Source: JALHTG01 sp964528315
Lineage (GTDB): Archaea > Thermoproteota > Bathyarchaeia > 40CM-2-53-6 > JALHTG01
Direction of reading: 5' to 3'
Length of the DNA: 19,890 bases
NCBI GenBank assembly: GCA_964528315.1
Contig: CAZGRO010000011.1
Coordinates: forward strand, 1-19,890
Shown here piece by piece: positions 7,097 to 14,274 of the stretch. The position numbers and the translations under genes are program-made. Within the stretch, counting starts at the first letter, position 1. Every line of letters starts with the position of its first letter. The notes beneath the pieces were generated by a model. The model saw nothing but the letters and a program-made list of their open reading frames with translations. It was not told where the DNA came from and searched no databases.

Positions 7097-8251
7097 TCAC
7101 CTCTTTGCCAGCTCAACGATCTTCCTTGCGCCTTCCTCCATGCTGTCCAAGAAAGGAATGCCTGCCTGCTCCAGAATCCTGCGTCCCTCCTCTTCTCTTG
7201 TTCCAAGCATACGAATCACTATGGGCACCTTGATCTCAGCCTTATCCCTGATTGCAACAATTCCCTTGGCGACATCGTCACACCTTGTTATGCCAGCAAC
7301 GACATTGATGAACAATGCCTTAACATGCTTGTTTGTGAGAACTATCTCCAATGCAGCCTCAATCCTCTCTGTTGTCGCACCGCCTGCCCCAGCATCACAG
7401 AAGTTGGCCGCTTTTCCTCCATAGTAATGAATCACATCCAAGGTAGCCATCACCAGCCCGGCCCCGTTCCCAATCACTCCGATATTTCCGTCAAGCTCCA
7501 CATACGACAAGCCCTTCTCACGCGCCTTCAGCTCCAGCGGGGTAACATCCGCGGTTGCTTGCCTCGCCTTGTCCCGAAACTCCGGATGCCTATAGAGCGA
7601 ATTATCATCGATCAAGGCTCTGAAATCTGCGGCTACGAAATCGCCGCGAGCTGTTTCAAGAAGAGGGTTCGATTCCAAGAGTTCGCAGTCATACGTCACA
7701 CAAATCCTATAGATCTTCGAGATTACAGCGGCCAAGTCAACTAGTGGTCTTCCGGAGAAACCAAGCCTTCGTCCTATGATCCGTCCCTCGTAATCCCTCA
7801 ATCCACGAAGCGGGTCCACATCAAACCTGACGATTTTCTCAGGTGACTTTGAAGCCACCTCCTCAATATCGATCCCGCCTTCGGTGGACGCCAAGACGGT
7901 GTAGCATCCGTTCGATCTGTTGACTGTGACGCCGATGTAGAGCTCTCGTGCAGCTTCCACAGCCTCTTCCACCAGAAGCCTCTTCACTGGCTCTCCGCGA
8001 ATCTGCATTCCAAAGAGTTCCTTTGCGACCTCATAAGCCTCGTTTGAGGTCGAAACGAACTTTATTCCCCCTGCCTTCTTTCTCCCAGCAACGAGCACCT
8101 GAGACTTCACGATAGCTCGCTTCCCTAGCTGGTCAAACGCTTTCCTTGCTTCCTCAGGGCTCGATACAACAACCCCCTTCGGGATAGGCACACCGAAGGT
8201 CTGGGCAATGGATTTTGCTTCGTACTCAAAGAGCTTCACAGTCATACTCAT
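7097..8251 (-). CDS. sucC: Succinate-CoA ligase (ADP-forming), beta subunit
   Basis: A 384-residue subunit with an N-terminal ATP-grasp domain (FEYEAKSIAQTFGVPIPKG at 8-26; VKSQVLVAGRKKAGG near 49-63) and a C-terminal flavodoxin-like CoA-ligase domain (GNIGVIGNGAGLVMATLDVI near 255-274, then GKAANFCDAGAGG). The metal-binding region reads ESNPLLE...DDNSLYRHPEF. FCDAGAGG differs slightly from the common FLDVGGGA. First gene of the sucC-sucD-aspS operon. The start at 8251 (ATG AGT ATG) could also be the third codon. The upstream 235 bases to Alba hold divergent promoters; TTAAATGA on the minus strand (about 8293-8300) may be the TATA element. Confidence 0.95.
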   Translation of the reverse strand: MSMTVKLFEYEAKSIAQTFGVPIPKGVVVSSPEEARKAFDQLGKRAIVKSQVLVAGRKKAGGIKFVSTSNEAYEVAKELFGMQIRGEPVKRLLVEEAVEAARELYIGVTVNRSNGCYTVLASTEGGIDIEEVASKSPEKIVRFDVDPLRGLRDYEGRIIGRRLGFSGRPLVDLAAVISKIYRICVTYDCELLESNPLLETARGDFVAADFRALIDDNSLYRHPEFRDKARQATADVTPLELKAREKGLSYVELDGNIGVIGNGAGLVMATLDVIHYYGGKAANFCDAGAGGATTERIEAALEIVLTNKHVKALFINVVAGITRCDDVAKGIVAIRDKAEIKVPIVIRMLGTREEEGRRILEQAGIPFLDSMEEGARKIVELAKR

Positions 8252-8416
8252 CTCATGCGTACTCTGAGTCGTCGATTAAGACCCCTTTCAGTCATTTAAG
8301 CCTCTCACAAGCGAAATCGCTTCCGCTTCTTGTTGACTAAGACAACTTCTCATTCAGAGATTCAGACAAGCCTCCACTCGGAAGATCCGAAAATGTGATG
8401 CGATCCACCGTAATGC

Positions 8417-8424
8417 CTTTATTG
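8417..8424 (+). promoter_or_regulatory. TATA box of the alba gene
   Basis: CTTTATTG lies about 66 bases before the alba ATG at 8487 and predicts a leader of about 40 nt that contains the strong ribosome-binding site. Confidence 0.45.
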
Positions 8425-8471
8425 AACAGTCGGGGTTACGTTTGCCGCAATCAGCGATATCTAGCATCGCT

Positions 8472-8478
8472 AAGGAGG
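8472..8478 (+). promoter_or_regulatory. Ribosome-binding site that sets the alba start
   Basis: AAGGAGG sits 8 bases before the ATG at 8487. It decides for MAETTSVFIGQKPV as the N terminus and against the in-frame TTG at 8442 that would add 15 atypical residues. Confidence 0.85.
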
Positions 8479-8486
8479 AAAATGAA

Positions 8487-8765
8487 ATGGCGGAGACAAC
8501 CTCAGTGTTCATTGGACAGAAGCCAGTAATGAACTATGTACTGGCTTGCATAACCTTGCTGCAGAGTGGAACGGGCGAGGTAACGGTGAAGGCAAGAGGA
8601 CGAGCGATAAGTCGAGCTGTGGACGTCGTCGAAATAGTTCGAAGACGTTTCATGCCCGATGTCAAGGTCGGTCCCATAACGATTGGTACCGTACAGTTGC
8701 CCGGAAGAGAGCAAGGTGGAGCACCATCCAACGTGAGCACTATGGAATTGGTTCTGAAGAAGTAA
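8487..8765 (+). CDS. albA: Alba DNA/RNA-binding chromatin protein
   Basis: A 92-residue archaeal nucleoid protein that coats DNA as dimers and also binds RNA. The family core is nearly intact: VFIGQKPVMNYVL (7-19), EVTVKARGRAISRAVDVVEIVRRRF (about 31-55) and the closing NVSTMELVLKK. The residue matching Sulfolobus Alba Lys16, the acetylation site that tunes DNA affinity, is Gln here (Q11), while the neighbouring Lys17 is kept (K12). The start is fixed by a perfect AAGGAGG. The zinc/KH gene follows after 56 bases with its own GAGGAGGT, so the two may share a transcript. Confidence 0.95.
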   Translation: MAETTSVFIGQKPVMNYVLACITLLQSGTGEVTVKARGRAISRAVDVVEIVRRRFMPDVKVGPITIGTVQLPGREQGGAPSNVSTMELVLKK

Positions 8766-8821
8766 GCCAAACGCCCATAGTGAGCTCCACAATCCCCCTC
8801 ATTTTATGAGGAGGTAAGAAT

Positions 8822-9340
8822 TTGGTCAAAACAGAACTATGTAGTTTCTGCGTGAAGAGTGGCATACTCTGCCCCAGATGCCAAGAAAGAATGGACAAGG
8901 GGAAAGTCACTCAACTCGATCTCAAAGTGATTCGTCTTCTATCCGAACTTGAGAAACGTTTTCCAACCCTTCAAGAGATCCGATTTCACAAGGCCGTGGA
9001 AGTCGGAGAGACTCTGGCGATAATGGTAGATAGGAAGGATGTTGGAAAGATCATTGATGAGGAAGGAAAGATTCCTCGGGCCATTAGCGAACAAGTTGGT
9101 GGAAAAAGGATCAAGATTCTTGGTTACGGAGGGGATGAGCGAGGTCTCATGGAGGAGCTTCTGGCCCCAATGTCTATTTTGACCATAAACACGGTCTGGC
9201 TGCCAGATGGCAGTCGGGAAACAAAAACCATCCTCCAAGGAAGGACTCCGAGGCATATGCCCGTTGATCTGGACGCCGTGAAACAACTGGCAAAGGAGAT
9301 TCAAGGAATCACGCTAAGGATAGAATTCGAAAGACCGTAG
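8822..9340 (+). CDS. Zinc-ribbon and KH-domain RNA-binding protein, NusA-like
   Basis: A 172-residue protein. Four cysteines (C7, C10, C17, C20 in CSFCVKSGILCPRC) form a compact zinc knuckle at the N terminus. Next comes a helical stretch and then a KH core, VGKIIDEEGKIPRAISEQVGGKRIKILGYG at about 75-104, of the NusA/KH type. The rest (about 115-172) may form a second, degenerate KH-like unit. Such stand-alone KH proteins in archaea are related to transcription factor NusA; binding of nascent RNA is likely but the specific role is not shown. Start is TTG at 8822, justified by GAGGAGGT 7 bases upstream. Downstream is a beta-CASP nuclease. Confidence 0.75.
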   Translation: MVKTELCSFCVKSGILCPRCQERMDKGKVTQLDLKVIRLLSELEKRFPTLQEIRFHKAVEVGETLAIMVDRKDVGKIIDEEGKIPRAISEQVGGKRIKILGYGGDERGLMEELLAPMSILTINTVWLPDGSRETKTILQGRTPRHMPVDLDAVKQLAKEIQGITLRIEFERP

Positions 9341-9391
9341 AACAAGACACTGCTTATTTTCGAACGTTTTTATTCCGCTCATCGCCTTGGC

Positions 9392-10741
9392 ATGCTTGGA
9401 GCCGAAAGGGCCTCAATGGCGAAGTTAACATTCTATGGTGGAGTAGGCGAAATAGGCGGAAACAAGATTCTCCTCGAAGACCGAGATACAAAGATCCTGC
9501 TTGATTTTGGGATGAGTTTCGCGGAAAGGAGACGATTTTACTCTGATCCTTGGCTCTCTCCAAGAAACGAGAGCGAACTTCTAGAGCTAGGCATACTGCC
9601 ACATCTTGAAGGCGTCTACAGATTCGATGAAGAGGAAACTAAACTAGACGCAGTGATGCTCTCTCACTCTCACGCAGACCATGCCCGGTACATATCCTTC
9701 ATCAACAGAAAAATCCCCGTCTACTGCGGTGAGACAACAAAGACAATACTCGAAGGGTTAGCGGAGACTCGTTTAAGGGACTTCGAGACCGACATATCAG
9801 GCATAGACTTCCGGACATTCCGAACTGGAACGAAGATCAAGATCAAAGACATCGAAGTTGAACCATACCACGTGGACCACAGCACTCCCGGAGCCTACGG
9901 TTATCTCGTTCACACCTCGGAAGGAGCAATCGTCTACACGGGAGATTTGAGAACCCACGGATCAAAACCTCACCTCACCCAAGATCTAGTCAAGGCATCT
10001 GAGAAAGCGCACCCGATTCTAATGATATCCGAAGGAACAAACATAATCGGAGGAGACGTATCCGACGAGCACGAGGTCGAATACAAAATCGATAAGATAG
10101 TTGCTGGATCAGACAAATTGGTTCTTGCAGACTTCTCATACACCGATGTGGACCGACTAAGAACCTTCCACAATGTGGCAAGGCGCAGCCGTCGACTCTT
10201 AGCCATATCACTGAAGCAGGCGCATCTCCTGTGCAAGCTCCGATCCGACAAAGGGCTCTCAGTGCCTGATCCCACATCAGACAAACACATCGTAATCTAC
10301 CGAAGAAAGAAGAAGAGATACTACGACTGGGAAGAGAAGCTGCTTGGCCTGGAAAATGTCAAGGAAGCCTCAGGCGTGAAACAAGATCAAGATCAAATGA
10401 TCTTCGCATGCTCATTCTCAAACATGGGGGAACTCGTCGAAACCAAACCCTCTCCAGGAAGCAATTTCATCCTATCCACATCGGAGCCTTTCAACGAAGA
10501 ACGAGAAATAGAATTCGATAAATTCAAGAACTGGCTGGATCACTTCGGCCTGCCAATGTATCACATCCACTGCTCAGGCCACATCATGCCAAACGAGCTC
10601 AAGCAAGTGATCACACAGATCAAGCCCAAGACTCTTCTTCCCGTGCATACGGAGCACCCAAATCTCTTCGCGAGATTCATGGCGAAAACCGCAAAGATTG
10701 AGCTTCCGGAGCGGCTCAAATCGTACCCTCTGTCAAGGTAG
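9392..10741 (+). CDS. Beta-CASP metallo-beta-lactamase-fold ribonuclease, RNase J-like
   Basis: A 449-residue nuclease-type protein. The metallo-beta-lactamase core shows LTFYGGVGEIGGNKILLE (about 12-29), the metal motif S91-H92-S93-H94-A95-D96-H97, H160/H163 in YHVDHSTPG, and D185 in YTGDLRTHG. The beta-CASP cap lies between about 210 and 370, and the end has HIHCSGHIMPNEL (H393, H397) and LLPVHTEHP. This arrangement is that of RNase J, an RNA exo/endonuclease in mRNA decay and rRNA maturation; archaeal aRNase J is about this length. The ATG at 9416 (MAKLTFYGG) is an equally good start. A TTTTTATT at about 9367-9374 is the likely TATA box. Its stop overlaps the end of the opposite gene by 9 bases. 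Confidence 0.82.
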   Translation: MLGAERASMAKLTFYGGVGEIGGNKILLEDRDTKILLDFGMSFAERRRFYSDPWLSPRNESELLELGILPHLEGVYRFDEEETKLDAVMLSHSHADHARYISFINRKIPVYCGETTKTILEGLAETRLRDFETDISGIDFRTFRTGTKIKIKDIEVEPYHVDHSTPGAYGYLVHTSEGAIVYTGDLRTHGSKPHLTQDLVKASEKAHPILMISEGTNIIGGDVSDEHEVEYKIDKIVAGSDKLVLADFSYTDVDRLRTFHNVARRSRRLLAISLKQAHLLCKLRSDKGLSVPDPTSDKHIVIYRRKKKRYYDWEEKLLGLENVKEASGVKQDQDQMIFACSFSNMGELVETKPSPGSNFILSTSEPFNEEREIEFDKFKNWLDHFGLPMYHIHCSGHIMPNELKQVITQIKPKTLLPVHTEHPNLFARFMAKTAKIELPERLKSYPLSR

Positions 10742-11950
10742 AAGACACGAGAACAAGGAACAAAGGAAAGCAAAAGCAACATTTGGTTTCCTTAGGGAGC
10801 TACCCAATACCTTTCCAGCAAAATCAATCTCACCTACCTGTCCAAGAGAATCTCCCACATCGAATGCATCGCCAATCGAAAAAACACGGTCGATAGCTCT
10901 ATCGCTAAGGCGATCCATGATCCATCTCGCTCGCCTACCAATCCAGAACTCTCTTCCCAACTCTTCCCTCCACAACCTCTGGTACATTGACAGAAACCTC
11001 GAGGAGCAGTTACCTGCTCGCACGGCCTCAGCTGCAACCCTGCCCGCAATGTTGGAACAGGTAAGACCGAAAACAACTCCTCCTCCCGTGATCGGCTTCA
11101 CCTGAGACGCAGCATCCCCCACAACTAGAAGCCCATTTCCATAGGTCGTCGACGGCGGTCCACTCAGAGGAATTGGATGGAATGAGATGTCGCTCAAAGG
11201 CCCAGCGATCTTCTTCGATGCGATTGGATGCTTCTCAGCAAAGTTGTCGAGAAGAACTCTTGGATTACCTTTGTTCGTTGCCAGTCCAACCTTGGCAGTT
11301 CCGTCATGTCTAGGAATGATCCAAGCAAAGAAACCTGGAGCGTAATCTCTGCCCAGATATATCTCCACCGACTCATCGTCCAAGTCACGAACTTTTGCAG
11401 AGTGGCCTTGGGCACCAGTCACATATGTAGCGCTGCTTGGAATTGGCAATGGGGTCTTTCTCAGCAGTCCTGCACTGGCGCCTTCCGCGTCAATTACAAT
11501 TCTTGCTTCCAGCCTTGCCCTCTCTCTTCCTCTAACCAAGACGCCTTGGACATGATTCGAGTCAATCAGGAAGGAGTCTGCATGCACCTGATTGAGATAA
11601 GTGGCTCCTGCCTCTTCTGCCAACCCGGCTAGGTGCTGATCGAACGATGTTCGGTTAACAACGTAGGTTACTGGGTGTTTGCAGTCAATGCAGATGGTCT
11701 TGCCGGATGGGGCATAGAACTTGGCCGCGCGGATTCTGTTCTCGATCACCGCGCTGGGTAGTTCAAGACCAAGTGTTCTCAACCCACTGATGCTGATATG
11801 GCCTGCGCAATGGTTGGGCTCTCCAATCTTCTGATGCTCCTCTATGACCGCTACCTTCGCGCCTTGCCTGGCTGCTTGTAATGCGGAGAATGATCCGCAC
11901 GGCCCCGCTCCCACAACTATTATGTCGAAGTCTTCTTTCATCGCAGCCAC
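10733..11950 (-). CDS. FAD-dependent geranylgeranyl reductase-family oxidoreductase
   Basis: A 405-residue flavoprotein of the p-hydroxybenzoate-hydroxylase-like group. The FAD dinucleotide fold is IIVVGAGPCGSFSALQAARQG (G14, G16, G19), with acidic end VIEEH. The family-typical GEPNHCAGHIS lies at about 43-53, and the second FAD motif GLLVVGDAASQVKPITGGGV at about 287-306. Relatives in archaea saturate the geranylgeranyl chains of membrane ether lipids or menaquinone tails; which substrate applies here is not shown. A hydrophobic C-terminal tail (VAFAFLCSLFSCLLP) may dock on the membrane. Start may be GTG 11950 or ATG 11941. The gene converges on the beta-CASP gene with a 9-base overlap. Confidence 0.87.
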   Translation of the reverse strand: MAAMKEDFDIIVVGAGPCGSFSALQAARQGAKVAVIEEHQKIGEPNHCAGHISISGLRTLGLELPSAVIENRIRAAKFYAPSGKTICIDCKHPVTYVVNRTSFDQHLAGLAEEAGATYLNQVHADSFLIDSNHVQGVLVRGRERARLEARIVIDAEGASAGLLRKTPLPIPSSATYVTGAQGHSAKVRDLDDESVEIYLGRDYAPGFFAWIIPRHDGTAKVGLATNKGNPRVLLDNFAEKHPIASKKIAGPLSDISFHPIPLSGPPSTTYGNGLLVVGDAASQVKPITGGGVVFGLTCSNIAGRVAAEAVRAGNCSSRFLSMYQRLWREELGREFWIGRRARWIMDRLSDRAIDRVFSIGDAFDVGDSLGQVGEIDFAGKVLGSSLRKPNVAFAFLCSLFSCLLP

Positions 11951-12012
11951 ATGCTATCAACCGAGAACGCTGGCCTCGATTTCCTATGAGGCTAGTCAAT
12001 AGGGAACGTAAA

Positions 12013-12020
12013 ACTTTATT
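12013..12020 (+). promoter_or_regulatory. TATA box of the DAPDH-like gene
   Basis: ACTTTATT is centred about 48 bases before the ATG at 12065, giving a short leader of about 20 nt that contains AAGGA as a weak ribosome-binding site. Confidence 0.4.
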
Positions 12021-12064
12021 CCATTTGTCTGTGGCTACTACCTTCACCCAAGGAATGATATACG

Positions 12065-13093
12065 ATGAAAGATAAGGTCAGATTGATTCAGTACGGCATT
12101 GGGCCGATCGGAGCTAGCATAGTGAAGCTTGTCCTCCAGAAAGAAGGATTCGAATACGTAGGAGCGATCGATGTTGATCCGAACAAGGTCGGCAAGGACC
12201 TTGGAGAGATCGCGGGAGTAGGCAGGAAACTGGGAGTAACAGTGTCAAGCGACGCCAAGAAAGTTCTGACGGAATCTGGAGCGGACCTTGTTATTCACAC
12301 AACAGCTTCGTTTCTGAAAGACATTCGCCAGCAGATCCTAGATATCATCGATGCAGGACTTGACATGGTTTCAACATCAGAGGAACTAACCTTCCCCTAC
12401 CGGAGGAATCCAGCAATGTCCAAAGAGGTCGACGCTCGGGCGAAGGAGAAAGGAGTAACCATACTGGCTACAGGCGTCAATCCGGGTTTCCTAATGGACA
12501 CATTGCCACTGACCGTATCCGGGGTCTGTCAAAATGTCAAGACCGTCAAGGTCACAAGAGTCATGGACGCCTCGATTAGGAGGCTTCCGTTCCAGAAGAA
12601 GATCGGAGCTGGCATGACCGTTGACGAGTTCGAGAAGGCTGTAGCCACAGGAAGAATGGGACACATAGGACTGCCAGAGTCAATCGCCATTATTGCAACT
12701 GGAGTCGGTTGGGAACTAGACGAGGTCCAGCAAACAATCAAGCCAGTGGTGGCTCGCAAACCGTTGAAGACCAAGTATCTATCAGTGAAGAAAGGACAGG
12801 TCGCAGGCCTTCACCAAGTCGGAAAAGGAATCGTGAAAGGCAAGCCAGTCATCACACTCGACTTCTGGGCGTATGTTGGTGCTCCAAAGAACAAGGACGC
12901 CATATTCATTGAAGGAACGCCAAATGTTGATCTCACGATCAGAGGAGGGGTACACGGCGATTTGGCGACGGCGGCAATGGTAGTCAACTCCGTCAGCAAC
13001 GTGATCAGAGGCCAACCAGGGCTCATGACGATGAAAGACCTAGCAGTTCCGCGCGTGCTCCTTGGGAACATTGCAAAGTTCACTGAGGCCTAA
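12065..13093 (+). CDS. 2,4-diaminopentanoate dehydrogenase-like NAD(P)-dependent oxidoreductase
   Basis: A 342-residue Rossmann protein of the DapB/DAPDH group. The nucleotide-binding loop is LIQYGIGPIGASIVKLVLQ (G11, G13, G16) with acidic VGAIDVDPNKVGKDLGE. Family signatures are VIHTTASFLKDIRQQI (near 77-92), STSEELTFPYRRNP, TGVNPGFLMDTLP and SIRRLPFQKKIGAG. These match 2,4-diaminopentanoate dehydrogenase of clostridial ornithine fermentation more closely than dihydrodipicolinate reductase, which is shorter (about 250). No ornithine aminomutase or thiolase genes lie nearby, so the substrate is uncertain; it may reduce or deaminate another amino or imino acid. The family call is from pattern recall. 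A T6 terminator follows. Confidence 0.72.
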   Translation: MKDKVRLIQYGIGPIGASIVKLVLQKEGFEYVGAIDVDPNKVGKDLGEIAGVGRKLGVTVSSDAKKVLTESGADLVIHTTASFLKDIRQQILDIIDAGLDMVSTSEELTFPYRRNPAMSKEVDARAKEKGVTILATGVNPGFLMDTLPLTVSGVCQNVKTVKVTRVMDASIRRLPFQKKIGAGMTVDEFEKAVATGRMGHIGLPESIAIIATGVGWELDEVQQTIKPVVARKPLKTKYLSVKKGQVAGLHQVGKGIVKGKPVITLDFWAYVGAPKNKDAIFIEGTPNVDLTIRGGVHGDLATAAMVVNSVSNVIRGQPGLMTMKDLAVPRVLLGNIAKFTEA

Positions 13094-13123
13094 AACTCCG
13101 AAGAATCCATCTCGAAGCTCCTG

Positions 13124-13139
13124 TTTTTTCTCCCTCTTC
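13124..13139 (+). terminator. Poly-T transcription terminator after the DAPDH-like gene
   Basis: A run of six T followed by a pyrimidine-rich stretch (TTTTTTCTCCCTCTTC) on the coding strand, 30 bases after the stop at 13093. Archaeal RNA polymerase stops at such tracts without a hairpin. The next promoter begins immediately downstream. Confidence 0.6.
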
Positions 13140-13149
13140 TCAGGGAAGG

Positions 13150-13157
13150 AATAAATA
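13150..13157 (+). promoter_or_regulatory. TATA box of the zinc-ribbon/aEF-1beta operon
   Basis: AATAAATA is preceded by a purine-rich GGGAAGG that can serve as BRE. It predicts transcription from about 13180, which would place the first in-frame GTG (13173) outside the mRNA. Confidence 0.5.
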
Positions 13158-13172
13158 CGCGAATCTTAGTCG

Positions 13173-13382
13173 GTGTGTGGCCACAAGGTGCAACAGTTGA
13201 GCGAAGCAAAAACCGTCAAGATGCCCACCTGCAACTGGTGCGGAAGAATGATTCTGCCAAGGGAAGGGGCGGTACATTTCCAGTGTCCTGAGTGCGGTGA
13301 GGTAACAATCTGGCGCTGCGAGAAATGCAGGTTATTTGGCAGGCCATACAAGTGTCCCAAATGCGCATTTGCTGGACCGTAG
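13173..13382 (+). CDS. Small zinc-ribbon protein of the HVO_2753/COG2888 type, translation-linked
   Basis: At most 69 residues with four zinc-binding Cys pairs: CNWCG, CPECG, CEKC and CPKCAFAGP at the end. The order and the FxGP ending match the archaeal double-zinc-finger family (COG2888, thought to bind RNA and act in translation), which is typically encoded beside aEF-1beta, as it is here. The longest frame starts at GTG 13173, but the TATA position predicts a transcript start near 13180. GTG 13188, TTG 13197 or ATG 13221 are therefore better starts; relatives have about 10 residues before the first CxxC, favouring 13188 or 13197. The stop is 11 bases before the next ATG. Confidence 0.85.
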   Translation: MCGHKVQQLSEAKTVKMPTCNWCGRMILPREGAVHFQCPECGEVTIWRCEKCRLFGRPYKCPKCAFAGP

Positions 13383-13393
13383 GTTGTGAGTTC

Positions 13394-13660
13394 ATGGCAC
13401 GAGTACTGGCGCAGATGAAGGTTTTCCCCTCGGAAGCGGACATAGATCTCAAGAAGCTTCAGGAGCAGCTTGCAGGCCACATGCCGAAAGATGCCTCAAT
13501 TCTCAAGGTTCAAGAGGAGCCGATCGCCTTTGGACTGGTGGCCCTGATCGTCACGATCTCCATGGCTGAGAGAGACGGTTTGATCGAGGAAGTTGAAAAG
13601 GGGCTCGCGGCGACCCCGAATGTTGGTGAGGTACAGACAATCGCAGTAGGCAGAACCTGA
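13394..13660 (+). CDS. ef1b: Elongation factor 1-beta (aEF-1beta)
   Basis: An 88-residue archaeal guanine nucleotide exchange factor for aEF-1A, restoring the GTP form after tRNA delivery. The small ferredoxin-like fold is recognised from MARVLAQMKVFPSEADIDLKKLQ, the central EEPIAFGLVALIVTISM and the ending VGEVQTIAVGRT. It corresponds to the catalytic C-terminal domain of eukaryotic EF-1beta. ATG 13394 is chosen because in-frame codons upstream overlap the zinc-ribbon gene and add residues not seen in the family. It shares the promoter of the zinc-ribbon gene. Confidence 0.93.
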   Translation: MARVLAQMKVFPSEADIDLKKLQEQLAGHMPKDASILKVQEEPIAFGLVALIVTISMAERDGLIEEVEKGLAATPNVGEVQTIAVGRT

Positions 13661-13782
13661 TCCTGCCCTACCTTTCGCGCTGAGCGTTTACCGGAACGAT
13701 CTCGATCTTGCTACTTTCTTAGAATACTGGGCAGGGCTCTTTCAAATGGGCTCTGGGAGCATTTTGTTCTCTGTTTGTTTGC

Positions 13783-13797
13783 GTTACCTCAAGTAAC
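13783..13797 (+). promoter_or_regulatory. Palindromic operator site 1 (GTTAC-N5-GTAAC)
   Basis: GTTACCTCAAGTAAC, an inverted repeat with 5-base arms. It ends one base before the TATA region and so covers the BRE/TFB position. Together with site 2 it brackets the TATA box of the winged-helix gene. Confidence 0.7.
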
Positions 13798-13798
13798 A

Positions 13799-13806
13799 TT
13801 TATAAG
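13799..13806 (+). promoter_or_regulatory. TATA box of the winged-helix regulator gene
   Basis: TTTATAAG, a strong archaeal TATA element, predicts transcription from about 13830, some 12 bases before the GTG at 13843. It lies exactly between two matching palindromes. Confidence 0.75.
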
Positions 13807-13813
13807 CAACTCT

Positions 13814-13828
13814 GTTACCCTGAGTAAC
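13814..13828 (+). promoter_or_regulatory. Palindromic operator site 2 (GTTAC-N5-GTAAC)
   Basis: GTTACCCTGAGTAAC has the same arms as site 1. Centre-to-centre distance is 31 bases, about three helical turns, so two dimers would sit on one face of the DNA. This site lies between TATA and the expected transcript start. Confidence 0.7.
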
Positions 13829-13842
13829 AAGCGTGAAGACAT

Positions 13843-14202
13843 GTGACGCTGGAGAAACCAAAATACCGAAAAACCAGACACACAGGTCTCCCCGCCGACT
13901 TTACCGAACTGGCGGAGATGTTCGAAGAGGCATTCGAACTTCTCGATGTCTTCGAAAGTTCAGCTCGCTTGAAGATGCTCTTCTCAATGTACAGAGAACC
14001 ATGCAACAAATCTGATCTGAGACGCCTCGTGAACCCGAAACTTGTCTACGAAAACCTTACGATACTCCAAGAGAGAATGCTGATAGAGGAGCTTTCAGAC
14101 GGGAGGTTCGACCTGACAGAGATGGGCAAGAGAATACTGCGCCAATATCTGCAATTCCTAGAGAACTTAAGAAGAACCATGTGGGAGATACAAGAACTCT
14201 GA
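13843..14202 (+). CDS. Winged-helix transcriptional regulator, probably autoregulated
   Basis: A 119-residue basic protein. After a polar N terminus and an acidic helix (ELAEMFEEAFELLDVFESS at about 22-40), residues about 41-100 form a winged helix-turn-helix: ARLKMLFSMYREPCNKSDLRRLVNPKLVYENLTILQERMLIEELSDGRFDLTEMGKRILRQYL. A C-terminal helix (LQFLENLRRTMWEIQEL) probably dimerises. It resembles ArsR/PadR-like archaeal regulators; no metal or ligand site is evident. The start is GTG 13843, about 12 bases from the predicted transcript start. Its own promoter carries two identical-arm palindromes flanking TATA, so negative autoregulation is likely. The cdc48 gene starts 72 bases downstream in the same direction. 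Confidence 0.8.
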   Translation: MTLEKPKYRKTRHTGLPADFTELAEMFEEAFELLDVFESSARLKMLFSMYREPCNKSDLRRLVNPKLVYENLTILQERMLIEELSDGRFDLTEMGKRILRQYLQFLENLRRTMWEIQEL

Positions 14203-14260
14203 CTCAGCGAACGCATGTCAACACATCGCAAGTAATTGAAGATAGATATTTGTTCATAAC

Positions 14261-14268
14261 GAGGAAAG
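14261..14268 (+). promoter_or_regulatory. Ribosome-binding site of the cdc48 gene
   Basis: GAGGAAAG ends 6 bases before TTG 14275 and 9 before GTG 14278. It supports this start region; the GTG is the more usual codon of the two. Confidence 0.6.
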
Positions 14269-14274
14269 ATTGGA

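Noticed and set aside
7049..7744. A 231-codon open frame on the plus strand over sucC.
   Set aside because: Shadow of the well-conserved sucC gene; no ribosome-binding site or family resemblance.
13663..13738. CCTGCCC and GGGCAGG about 60 bases apart, a possible structured RNA after aEF-1beta.
   Set aside because: Short arms with a long loop and no covarying or recognisable structure; a comparison with relatives would be needed to support it.
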